Positions 1-8,700 of a stretch of DNA of 60,000 nt are shown here, one piece after another. Source of the stretch: Antedon mediterranea (Eukaryota; Echinodermata; Crinoidea; Comatulida; Antedonidae); contig NC_092670.1 of the NCBI RefSeq assembly GCF_964355755.1, forward strand, positions 151,001 to 211,000. Direction: 5' to 3'. Under the pieces are notes generated by a model. The model searched no databases. It was not told the DNA's origin and saw nothing but the letters and a program-made list of their open reading frames with translations. Each line of letters begins with the position of its first letter. The stretch's first letter is position 1. The position numbers were made by a program, and so were the translations under genes.

Positions 1-360
1 CTACCCGTTATGCCACATAATGTACACGGTAAATAAAGGGTGACAATAGTATAATATTCTTATACGCGCTTTACGTTACGTCATTACGTACTTTAGTTTG
101 CAAAAGTAATCTCGAAAAGAACCCCATGTGGAAAAGAAGCCTATCAGTTGAAATGAAAGAGCACAATAGGCTTCTTATTTTTGAGGTTTTATGGTAGTCT
201 ATTTAATGGAAAAATTAATGCCATACGACTTTAATTGTTTCTGATTTTTTTTTTAAGGACCACTTGTTTTTAGGCCCAGGCTGACATTTTCAACCCTCTA
301 AATATCTCTCTTTCAAAATAAAACAAACAAAAAATTCATTTCCATTAAAAAAAAAATATC
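1..360. repeat. Dispersed repeat copies at the window edge
   Basis: Bases 1-90 resemble 3995-4100: both have the ACCCGTTA(T/C)GCCAC motif followed by a similar TACACGGT/TACATGAC stretch. Bases about 90-345 resemble 5655-5815, sharing TTAGTTTGCAAAAGTAATCT, the ATGTGGAAAAGAAGCC block and the ATATCTCTCTTTCAAAATAA block. These are pieces of one or more interspersed repeats. No gene is visible. Confidence 0.6.
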
Positions 361-414
361 TGTAGAGGTTCGAACTCAATCTAGAGCTGAGAGCTACGAA
401 ACAAGGGACCAAAC

Positions 415-560
415 AATATGACCGGTTAGCTCAGTAGACTGAGAGTCGTGTTAATAACACCATATGGTCGGAGAGTCAGTGACGTGGTGGAATAAGTTAT
501 GCGAGCTTGGTGCACACCTGGCACCATAACCTTTTGTTCTTCCGATCAGCTTTACTTGAT
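415..560 (+). repeat. Degenerate tRNA-derived SINE fragment
   Basis: GGTTAGCTCAGTAGACTGAG (424-443) has the D-arm/A-box look of a tRNA. It matches the better copy at 4130-4200, including the following GTCGTGTTAA(T/C)AACAC segment and the downstream GCGAGC block. The B-box region is eroded, so this is a dead SINE piece and not a tRNA gene. Confidence 0.55.
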
Positions 561-765
561 CTCGTAAATTTTATGTTTAGCGCATCAACTTTATAATGTC
601 AGAAAATTAGGAAACAAATGATAGAACATATTATGTGATGTTATACAACTTTATTATAATTATAGTCATACGTTTTTCTAATATTTTGTCGACAATGGCC
701 TTTCATACCAATAACTCGAGGTATATTCAGAGCGTCATTTCGCAATGATCATTGCGAGTCTAGTC

Positions 766-1976
766 GGGTTGGTGAACATCAGTCCAAAATACGCAGATTT
801 TTTTCCAAAATACGTCAAGTTGAGGGCGCTATACTAATCCAAAATACGCGAGTCTTTCCAAAATACGTCGACTTGAGGGCGCTATTCATTTTCCAAAATA
901 CGTGAATTGTCCAAAATACGTCAAGTTGAGGGCGCTATAAATTATCCCAAATACATGAATTGTCCAAAATACGTCAAATTGAGGGCGCTATTTATTTCCA
1001 AAATACGCGATTTGTCCAAAATACGTCAATTTGCAATTTGGGACCGCTAGTAATTTTCCAAAATACGTCAACTTGAGGGCGGCAAACTTTTTTTCCAAAA
1101 TACGAGAGCCTTTCCAAATGTATCATATTGAGAGTGTAAGGTAAAATTACAGTTTAATGTATTCAAAAAAAGTTTCTTGGAATAAAACAAACAAGTACAT
1201 TTTAGTTATAAATGAAAGTATTAGAAGGCAGAATTTTTTGTAAATAAAATGTCATAGAGTAGCCAATTATTATTTTTCAATGTAATCATTTATTACTGAA
1301 AAACAACAAATATATGTGCCAACATCAATCAATAGACAGTGCCTATAATATACGTTAATAATGTCTGAACGATGTACGATTGCATTGCCAGACGTAGCTA
1401 GTTTAAATGCGGCATAAACCGGCTACAAAACCAGCATGTACGTATATAGTATTTAAGTATAGTGATAGGTATGTGTTATATATTGGTGATCTACAAAATC
1501 GATATTTTTCCCGAGCTCGACAGACCAACATCGCTTTCAATTTAATGTACAGTACTTATGGTCTAATAAGTTACCTAATCTGAAATCTAACATAATAATT
1601 ATTTCATATAATATATAATAATAAAAAGCATATGGTATTGTGATTAAAATAATAGCAATAATTAATTGGTTAGAAGAAGTAAAGGAGTTATTTAAATTGC
1701 GTATTTTGGAAAATGAATAGCGCTCTCAAGTTGACGTATTTTGGAAAATTACAAGCGGTTCCAAATTGACGTATTTTGGACAAATTGCGTATTTTGGAAA
1801 ATGACTAGCGCCTTCAACTTGACGTATTTTGGACAATTCGCGTATTTTGGAAAATGAATAGCGCCCCAAGTCGACGTATTTTGGAAAGACTCGCGTATTT
1901 TGGATTAGTATAGCGCCCTCAACTTGGAGTATTTTGGAAAAAATTCTGCGTATTTTGGACTGAATTTCACCAACCC
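766..1976. mobile_element. Fold-back element A with iterated TCCAAAATACG motif
   Basis: The ends are inverted copies: GGGTTGGTGAA(C)ATCAGTCC at the left and its complement GGACTGAATTTCACCAACCC at the right. The left arm (about 766-1110) carries many tandem copies of CCAAAATACG(C/T) spaced by 'GAGGGCGCTA' segments. The right arm (about 1695-1976) carries the same motifs in the opposite orientation. The central part (about 1110-1690) is AT-rich and unique. There is no transposase. A clear target-site duplication is not visible, although GCAATGATC occurs on both flanks. This is a non-autonomous fold-back element of unknown superfamily. Confidence 0.7.
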
Positions 1977-2059
1977 TATTGCAATGATCGAGCATTCTCT
2001 ACTTCTATGGAGCGCCATTTATGCTTTTATTTACTTCCGAAATAGAAATAGTACTACGG

Positions 2060-2460
2060 TAACTGGTTCAGTGGACCAAATTTAGCACCAGTGGAGCACA
2101 GTGATATAAAATAGAAATGAGTCACTAATTTTAATATCTTTTCGTATGTTAATACACTGTGCTCAAGTGGACCCAATTTGGAGCCAGTGGAGCACAGTGA
2201 TATAAATAGAAACAAGTCATTGAATGTTAATATCTTTTCGTATGCTAATACACTGTGCTCAAGTGGACACAATTTTGAGCCAGTGGAGCACAGTGATATA
2301 AAATAGAAACAAGTCACTAATTTTAATATCGTTTCGTATGTTATTACATTGTGCTCATGTGAACCCAATTTGGTACCAGGGAAGCACATTGATATAAAAT
2401 AGAAATAAACCACGGAATTTTAATATCTTTTCGTATTTTAATACACTGTGCTCAAGATGT
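2060..2460. repeat. 96-bp tandem repeat, about four copies, left arm of element B
   Basis: GTGGAGCACAGTGATATAAA recurs at 2091, 2187 and 2283, with a diverged copy near 2379, giving a 96-bp period. Each unit also holds CTTTTCGTATGTTAATACAC. Inverted copies lie at 5831-6070 and 7945-8040, so the arms could pair. The short open frame across it is a repeat artefact. Confidence 0.8.
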
Positions 2461-2627
2461 ATTATTTCTTAGAATGATTTCCAAGGAATTGTAATAAAAG
2501 TTATTACGAGATAATCACCTGTAATCACCTGTCACCTGTAATCACCTGTCTTGTCGGGCTCGTAAGTAGACCATACATTTCTGTATGGTACATGTCATGC
2601 CCTCCCAATTTCATCAAGTCATCACTG

Positions 2628-3840
2628 CATGGTTTTTTTTTTTGGTTTTTTTTCATTCGTTTCCTTGATTTAAATTCTTCTGCAATACACTTCCCATAAA
2701 AGTAAATTTGTTGTATTTTCTTTCAATAAATTTATCAAGTTTATTTTTAAAGGCGTTTACTGTGGTGGTGTTAACGGCTTCCTCTGGTAGACTATTCCAT
2801 AGGTTAACAATTCTGTAAGAAAAATTGTACTTGCGGATATCCAGTTTAGGTCGTCGCTTATATTATGGTGTATCTATGTCTTCTTAGGTTTCTCTCGTAT
2901 GTTTTCATAGGGAAGAAGTTACGCATTCCACTACCACTTAGGCCTGTCACCATTTTAAAAACTTGAATCATATCTCCTCGTAATCTTCTAAAGGCCAATG
3001 TTGGTAGATTTAGTCGTTTTAGGCGTTCTGTATAATCCAGGTCTTTTAATGATGGAATTGCTTTTGTTGCTCTCCTTTGAACTTTTTCAATGCATGTTAT
3101 ATTTTTACGAAGAAACGGAGACCATACACAGTTAGCATATAAAGGTGAGGTCTCACTAATGATTTAAAAAGTGGAACAAACATTTCCTCATCAAGGTAGT
3201 TAAATGTATGTCTGATCAGACCAACAACTCTATTGGCTCTATTACTGACGATTCCAACGTGTTTGCTGAACTTGAGGGTCTGGTCAAATATAACGCCCAA
3301 GTCTTTTTCTTCCTCTTTTGCCTGCAAAGCCTCCGCTGACATCGTATAATTGTACAATTCAAGGTTCCTGCCAAGATGCATAATGCAGCACTTATTGACG
3401 TTAAACTTCAACTGCCACGTTTTTGCCCAATCGTTAGCTGCATCAATATCACGTTGGAGGGCTTCACAGTCAGCCCGACTCTTAATGTGATTGAACAGTT
3501 TGGTATCATCAGCAAACATCTCTGTGTGGGTTTCTATATATCGGGTAGATCGTTTATGTAGATCAAGAATAGTATAGGTCCGAGGACACTTCCTTGGGGT
3601 ATCCCGCTTGTAACATGAGACCAAAACGATAAGGTTCCTTTAATTGCAACACGCTGCTTCCTTCCAAGAGTAAGAAACATTCTATCCATTTTAAAAGATT
3701 ACCATTAATTCCATATGCTTGTATTTTTTTTCAGTAGTCGTTGGTGTGGGACAGTATCGAAGGCCTTGCTAAAATCCAGGTATGCTACGTCTACACCACC
3801 TTCTTCATCAATAATAAAAGATGAGAATTGATGAATTATT
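2628..3840 (-). mobile_element. Non-LTR retrotransposon fragment (reverse transcriptase, broken)
   Basis: Read on the - strand, this is the 3' half of a LINE-type reverse transcriptase of the CR1/L2/jockey group. In protein order there is an AYLDFSKAFDTVPH block (about 3745-3795, FSKAFD at 3756-3773), then the catalytic FADDTKLF motif (3493-3516), then the KDLGV block and a KSLVRPHL block near 3135-3165, followed by thumb and C-terminal sequence down to about 2640. Frameshifts separate the FSKAFD block from the FADD block, and further frame breaks and stops lie below about 3150. The 5' endonuclease part is missing. It is an old, 5'-truncated, inactive copy sitting inside fold-back element B. 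Confidence 0.88.
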
Positions 3841-3924
3841 ATTTTAAATGTATTTTTACATCGATTAAGCATATTTGAATACCTACCGGTATGGTACCAT
3901 ACATGTTCGACAATACAGTGTCAC

Positions 3925-4110
3925 ATATCTCTCTTTAAAAAAAAACAATATTCATAAAAAAAAAATGTCCGTCGAGGTTCGGACCCCAGCCGTTAGCACT
4001 CAAAACTGAGCATTACCCGTTACGCCACCAAGTACATGACTGAAAAGCTGATAATAGTCTATTTATACGTGTATTACGTAATTCATCATTACGTCATAAA
4101 TATCCTATTA
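3925..4110 (-). repeat. tRNA-related repeat piece, minus strand
   Basis: On the - strand, 3966-4028 reads as a tRNA-like head: GGTGGCGTAACGGGTAATGC, a CTCAGTTTTGAG segment, and a B-box-like GGTCCGAACCTC. Upstream and downstream blocks match 1-90 and 300-400. It looks like a tRNA-derived SINE in the opposite orientation to the one at 4130. Confidence 0.5.
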
Positions 4111-4129
4111 ACCTTGCTACAACCAAAAT

Positions 4130-4400
4130 GATCAGTTAGCTCAGTCGTCTGAGCGTCGTGTTAACAACACGTATGTCGTGGGTTCGATTCCCACTGGTCG
4201 GTGGAATAGAGTTAAGGCTATGCGAGCCACTGTGTTTGGGGTTCACAGATCATACGTCCCCCTTTCCACCACACATCATGAGGCGACAACATCAATGCAT
4301 CTGGTGATGTGGTGGAAACGACCCCAGAAGGCTGTGGCAGGGCCTTAGTGCTGAGGCAGGGAGAGCACATTTACCATCTTTTTTTTTATTGGCTCTCGCC
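4130..4400 (+). repeat. tRNA-derived SINE
   Basis: The head at 4132-4202 has a tRNA D-arm (TTAGCTCAGTCGTCTGAGC), an anticodon-like stem-loop (CGTG-TTAACAA-CACG) and a perfect T-arm (GTGGG-TTCGATT-CCCAC). The acceptor stem pairs poorly. A GC-richer body follows (TGGAATAGAG through the GTGATGTGGTGG hairpin) and the element ends in a short T/A run near 4390. A decayed sister copy lies at 415-560. An RNA polymerase III-type SINE explains it better than a functional tRNA. Confidence 0.7.
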
Positions 4401-5830
4401 AACTGCTTTGATTGTATAAATTTTATGTTTAGCGCCCTCAATTTATTTTAATGTAAAAAAGGGAATTAATTCTCTTCGTTACGTGTTTAGAAGAGAATTA
4501 ATTTTATCTCATCGTAGTTTGGTATATGCCGTGCGTTTGTTATGCAAATGAGTGTGCACATGTGCTGTGGGAAAGATGGTATTGTTAGTCATTCGCGATC
4601 AACACACAACACTGTTCAATTTTTATTTTGTTAATCTTCGTTACGCGTTACGTGTTGAGAAGATAATGTATCACTCATCATAGTTTGGTATGCCGTTCGT
4701 TGTTACAAATTAATTTGTGCAGGTGTAGTGGCAAAGATGGTATTGTTAGTCATTGGCACTCAACGCGCCCCACTGTTAAATTTTGATTTTGTTAATCAAT
4801 GTTGCAACATTGGTAGCGAAATGTCCGATTCTTCATAGTAGTTGGTGTGTATGGCCGCACCGTCCCAGAATAAACATGTTTTAAACAGATAGTTTGTCTC
4901 TGATGGTTTATGTATGGGGTTAATGGAGAGTGAAATAAGATCAAATATAGAACATTTGCAAAGATGCCGATTTCCAGACCAATTTCGAAGCTTAGACTAA
5001 TTCCGTTGCCGGGCTAGGCCATAATATACGAAGTAGAAAACCCCACCTAAAATGTTGAAGTCGCATCTGGATAGTTGAAATTTTAACATTATCATAATTA
5101 TCATAGGTGACTATGTATAGTAATAGTATAAGTAAGTGTATTTCTGGGCTCTATTTTCATTGCTCTGCCTCAACCATGGATGGGCTAGTACTGGAGACTT
5201 AATGTTTAATTTTATATTTCAATTAATAGGTGCACTTTCCGGGGACAAGCTCATATATTGTCCTGGTGAGTCTTATATAGTTTGTTTCATTCAAATCATG
5301 TAACGCCACTTTTTCGGGCGGGAACCTACTGTATAGGCCTACAGCTCTTTTTTCAAAATTGTCTTTGCTCAGCCCCAAGCATGGTGGGGTACTGAAGATT
5401 CTTCTGCATGTTGTTTGAAAACATAATAGATGTCATTTTCGGGTACCTTGTAGCTCTATTTTAAACAGTTTGGTATGTGCGTGCGTTGTTATGCAAATGA
5501 GTCTGTGCAGGTGTATTATGGTAAAGATGGTATGTTAGTCATTCGCGGTCAACACGCCACATTGTTAAATTTTGATGCTGTTAATTATTTACTTTAGAAG
5601 ATTTTTCAAATCATGTAAATAAAATATTTTCCGGGCGGGAAGCTAGCAGTTTCCCTCGTTTAGTTTGCAAAAGTAATCTCGAAAAGAACTCCATGTGGAA
5701 AAGAAGCCCACCCAAGAGTTTCTGATTTTAAAAAAGGTCCACTTGACATTTACAATCCTAAAAATATCTCTCTTTCAAAATAAAAGAAAAACAATATTCA
5801 TTATTTTCCATTTAAAAAATCCACTCGCGC
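4401..5830. other. Interior of element B, no gene seen
   Basis: This AT-rich stretch has internal near-duplications: the block with TCATCGTAGTTTGGTATATG, ATGCAAATGAGTGTGCAC and GGTATTGTTAGTCATTCG recurs at about 4500, 4670 and 5465. Bases 5655-5815 repeat 90-345. No open frame or domain is recognisable. Confidence 0.5.
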
Positions 5831-6070
5831 CAAATTTGGTCCACTTGAGCACAGTGTATTAACATACGAAACGATTGAAACTTGAGTGACTTTATTTCTA
5901 TAACCAATGTGTCCACTTGAGCACAGTGTTTTATACGAAAAGATATTAAAATTTAGTGACTTTATTTCTATTTTATATCACTGTGCTCCACTGGGGCCAA
6001 ATTGGGTCAACTTGAGCACGTTGTATTAACATACGAAAAGATATTAAAATGTATTGACTTTATTTCTATT
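5831..6070. repeat. Inverted copies of the 96-bp unit
   Basis: CCACTTGAGCACAGTGT recurs at 5841 and 5913, with a diverged CAACTTGAGCACGTTGT near 6008. These are the 2060-2460 unit in reverse orientation and form part of the opposite arm of fold-back element B. Confidence 0.7.
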
Positions 6071-6079
6071 TTATTTTTT

Positions 6080-7290
6080 TATTAAACCTTATTTTGTAAG
6101 GGTGACCCTAAACAGCATATGCATACAGTCAAAAACATATATGAAACAAGCACGAATGTGCGATACTCGGGGGGTACAGCAAAAGAAGCTGTAATGACGT
6201 CATAAGACGGGATGTGACGTCACATACACATCATTTAACCTCGCTATCAAAATACGGTACCATCTTAGAGACGTCATATGGCTGCATCCGGATTGAAATT
6301 TAAAAATCCGGCTCTATAGCTTTGAGGAAATGTCCCTGTAGTATATTCATGCAAAATCCCAGCTCAATACTACAACGAATAAGGAAGGAGTAGAACTTTA
6401 TAAATCGCAATTTTTCGATTGGTACCATGTTTATGACGTCGTAATTCTGCATCCGGTTGAAGTACGAACATTTTCTCTCTATAGCTTTGTTCACCTATTA
6501 CCCTAGTATAATGCATGCCATTTTTCAGAGCCGTCAGACGACGCGTAAAGAACTAGTAGGACTTGAAAGTTGGATCAATAGTGTCCGGATGGAAGAAGAG
6601 GCGGAAAAGATGAGAGAGTCCTACTATAGACTCAGGTACCCCGTGTAATAAAACGAGATATACTCTATATCATATTACGTATACAGTATATTTCACCATA
6701 AAGTTTAAGAAAAATAGGTTTCGCCAGGGCTCGAACCGGGGACCTTCTGTTTGTTAAGCAGACTTGATAACCAGTACACTACGAAACCTCTTACACCAAA
6801 AATGTGGGTTACACAAAGTTTTTTAATCCATTTAGGCCTAAATTACAAATAAATATGGTAATAAGCACAAAGCAAAATAAACCTGTGTAAAAGTGATAAT
6901 TACCGATTACACAAAATAAGTATTTAAAAAAATAATAAAAATAAGATATACTGTATATCATATTGCGTATACAGTACTTTTCACCATAATTAGTGATAAC
7001 CACTACGCCATGAAGCCGCATATAACAACATAACGCTGTGGTGTGTGTCACACATTGTGGTGTCTTAATTAAACAAATTAATTAACAAAAATTTAAAAAT
7101 CCGGCTCTATAGCTTTGAGGACATGTCCCTGTAGTATATTCATGCCAAATCCCAGCTCAATACTACAACGAATAAGGGAGGAGTAGTACTTTATCGTACT
7201 TTTTACTCAATAGTGTCCAGATGGAGGAGAAGATGAGTGAGTCCTAGACTCTCGGGGGTACCCCGAATAAAAACGGATGAGCTATGTTAA
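6080..7290. repeat. Duplicated block inside element B
   Basis: About 100 bp beginning AAAAATCCGGCTCTATAGCT at 6301 recurs with few changes at 7087, and a weaker version lies near 6465. The segment around CATATTACGTATACAGTA (6671) recurs near 6959. The block is bounded by CTCGGGGGGTAC (6173) and GTACCCCG-type ends (near 6635 and 7257), which could be inverted termini of a small element that inserted or duplicated twice. No protein-coding content is recognised. Confidence 0.5.
6717..6788 (-). pseudogene. tRNA-Val(AAC)-like pseudogene or SINE head
   Basis: Read on the - strand this is 72 nt with a perfect 7-bp acceptor stem (GGTTTCG/CGAAACC), a GTAGTGTA-TGGTTATCA D-arm, an anticodon loop TTAACAA giving AAC, and a T-loop GGTTCGAGCC. 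The anticodon stem has a C-A mismatch at its base pair next to the loop, the T-stem has a C-T mismatch (CCCGG/CCTGG), and the D-stem is imperfect. No CCA is encoded, as expected in animals. A shorter piece of the same kind is at about 6990-7015. It is most likely a pseudogene or the head of a SINE. Confidence 0.65.
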
Positions 7291-7379
7291 AAAAAATATA
7301 AAAATATATAATATATCTGTACTTAAATACAAAAATATAGCCTACAATACTATACAAAACGTTGAGTTTTTTCTTTTGG

Positions 7380-7950
7380 GATTAAATATTTTTTACAGCA
7401 GACTTAAAATTGTCTATTGTTACCGCATTCCTTAGTTTGGTGGGTAGCAAATTCAAGTATGTTGGTGCTGCTCTGATGAAGCTGTTCTTAATTAAAAGTT
7501 TCAGTTTTAGGGAAAGGGGCGACAAATTTTTCTGGCAAGACGCAGGGCAAGATATTCCGGAGCAAGACCATTTGCAGACCTGTAGGTAAGGCAGCCCAGT
7601 TGTAGATGCATGCGATCTTGGACTGTATGAAGATTTAAGGTGTTGTAAATTTAGTATGTGAGAGGATGAGCTTTAAGGATAATGCGAAATGCTCTATTTT
7701 GAATGGTCTGTATTCGGTCAATATTCGATCTGATTCCCCAAACACTACAACAAAAGTCAATGTGTGGAAGGATTGTAGTGTTATAGAGGAGTATGGATGT
7801 GTGTTTATTAATGAAATGACCGAGCACGCGATAAGATGGAGATGGACAAGCCCAGTTTGGAACGGAGTTTATTTACATGAAAAGAAAAAGATAAATTTGA
7901 ATCAATGTGAATGCCAAGATGTTTCTGTTTGTCAGTTTGTGATATGGGTA
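7380..7950 (-). mobile_element. Second non-LTR retrotransposon fragment (RT C-terminal part)
   Basis: On the - strand the sequence reads, across frame breaks, as the C-terminal third of a LINE ORF2. In order there are KHLGIHIDSNLSFSFHV (about 7890), then LPHIDFCCSVWG (about 7740), IQNRAFRIIL, LGCLTYRSANGLAPEYL (about 7570), and a terminal AAPTYLNLLP...NFKSAVKN block (7395-7480). This order is typical of jockey/CR1-like elements. The 100-aa open frame on the + strand here is only its shadow. The copy is truncated, frameshifted and dead. Confidence 0.82.
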
Positions 7951-8112
7951 TATACGAAACGATATTAAAAGTAGTGACTTTTATTTCTATTTTATATCAC
8001 TGTGCTACCTTGGTGCTAAATTGGGTCCACTTGAGCAGTTACCGTAGTACTATTTCTATTATTGAAGTTAATAAAGGCATAAATGGCGCTCCGTAGAGAA
8101 GTAGAGAAATGC

Positions 8113-8258
8113 TGCTCCAGCCATCCATATACCTCCACACAGCATGCAGCATATTTTATATGCAAGAAAGACCTGCTGCCCGAGTAACAACAGATCTAGA
8201 GAGAGAGGCTTGGGCTACCTACCTAGGCCTAGCTAGAAGAAAGACGTTTTGTACAATT
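8113..8258 (+). promoter_or_regulatory. STX8: Putative STX8 promoter and 5' leader
   Basis: Only about 145 bp separate the end of fold-back element B from the STX8 start codon. A TATTTTATA stretch (8152-8160) could act as a TATA-like site, and a GAGAGAGAG run follows at 8199. An in-frame upstream ATG lies at 8160 with no stop before 8259. It has a weak context (T at -3), whereas 8259 has A at -3 and G at +4. Promoter function is inferred from position only. Confidence 0.35.
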
Positions 8259-8700
8259 ATGGCGGGTTTTGGCGGTGACTCCTGGTAAATAGATTTTATT
8301 TAATTGATTATTTGATTAAAATGATTATCATGTAGGCCTGGCCCTAGGCCTAGGCCTAGCCTAGTAGCTAGGATATATTGCATTTTATTTATCTGTGTTT
8401 TTGTTTTATATATAGGCCTAGCCTAGCCTCCTAGGCCTAGGTAGGCCTCTAACTAGTAGGCCTAGGCCTAATTAATAGGCTAGGCTAGGCCCCACCTTCT
8501 TATAAATAATAATATTGAATAAGCCGCCCTCTATTTTTAGGCCTCTCTCAGAGAGATAGAGAGAGACAGAGAACAGCCCTGTGTGTGTAGTATACTGTTA
8601 TATAGTTATATAGTTAGTAGTACTAGTAGTAACTAGTATGTAGAGTAGGCCTAGGCCTAGTAGTGCTAGCCTAGATGATAAAAATTAGTAGGCCTGGGTG
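8220..8700. repeat. AGGCCT palindrome cluster around STX8 exon 1
   Basis: About 13 AGGCCT hexamers, mostly as TAGGCCTA or overlapping CTAGGCCTAGG, occur in 480 bp on both sides of exon 1. A random sequence would have about 0.1. Smaller clusters occur at 13175-13520, 20620-20670 and 39375-39575. Confidence 0.8.
8259..8284 (+). CDS. STX8: STX8 coding exon 1
   Basis: It encodes MAGFGGDS plus the first two bases of Trp9, followed by the donor GTAAAT. The Trp matches the conserved 'DPW' start of syntaxin-8 orthologues. Only this ATG/donor pair upstream supplies the right phase for exon 2. It is too short for an ORF search and was found by extending the family alignment leftwards. Confidence 0.82.

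Larger units (their letters stand above)
1991..8113. mobile_element. Fold-back element B, about 6.1 kb, ending just upstream of STX8
   Basis: The left end (1991-2060) and right end (8040-8113) are inverted copies around the core GGAGCGCCATTTATGC, continuing through ATAGTACTACGGTAACTG. Inside, a 96-bp unit is repeated about four times in one orientation at 2060-2460 and appears in the opposite orientation at 5831-6070 and 7945-8040. The interior is filled with later insertions: two non-LTR fragments, SINE pieces and a tRNA-like sequence. No transposase is visible. The outer boundaries are inferred from where the inverted similarity stops, and I see no convincing target duplication. Confidence 0.55.

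Noticed and set aside
2054-2413. 119-codon - strand open frame
   Set aside because: It follows the 96-bp repeat of fold-back element B; repeat artefact.
4130-4202. Functional tRNA gene
   Set aside because: The acceptor stem does not pair properly and a decayed sister copy with the same downstream body exists at 415-560.
7666-7968. 100-codon + strand open frame
   Set aside because: It is the shadow of a non-LTR reverse transcriptase fragment that reads clearly on the - strand.
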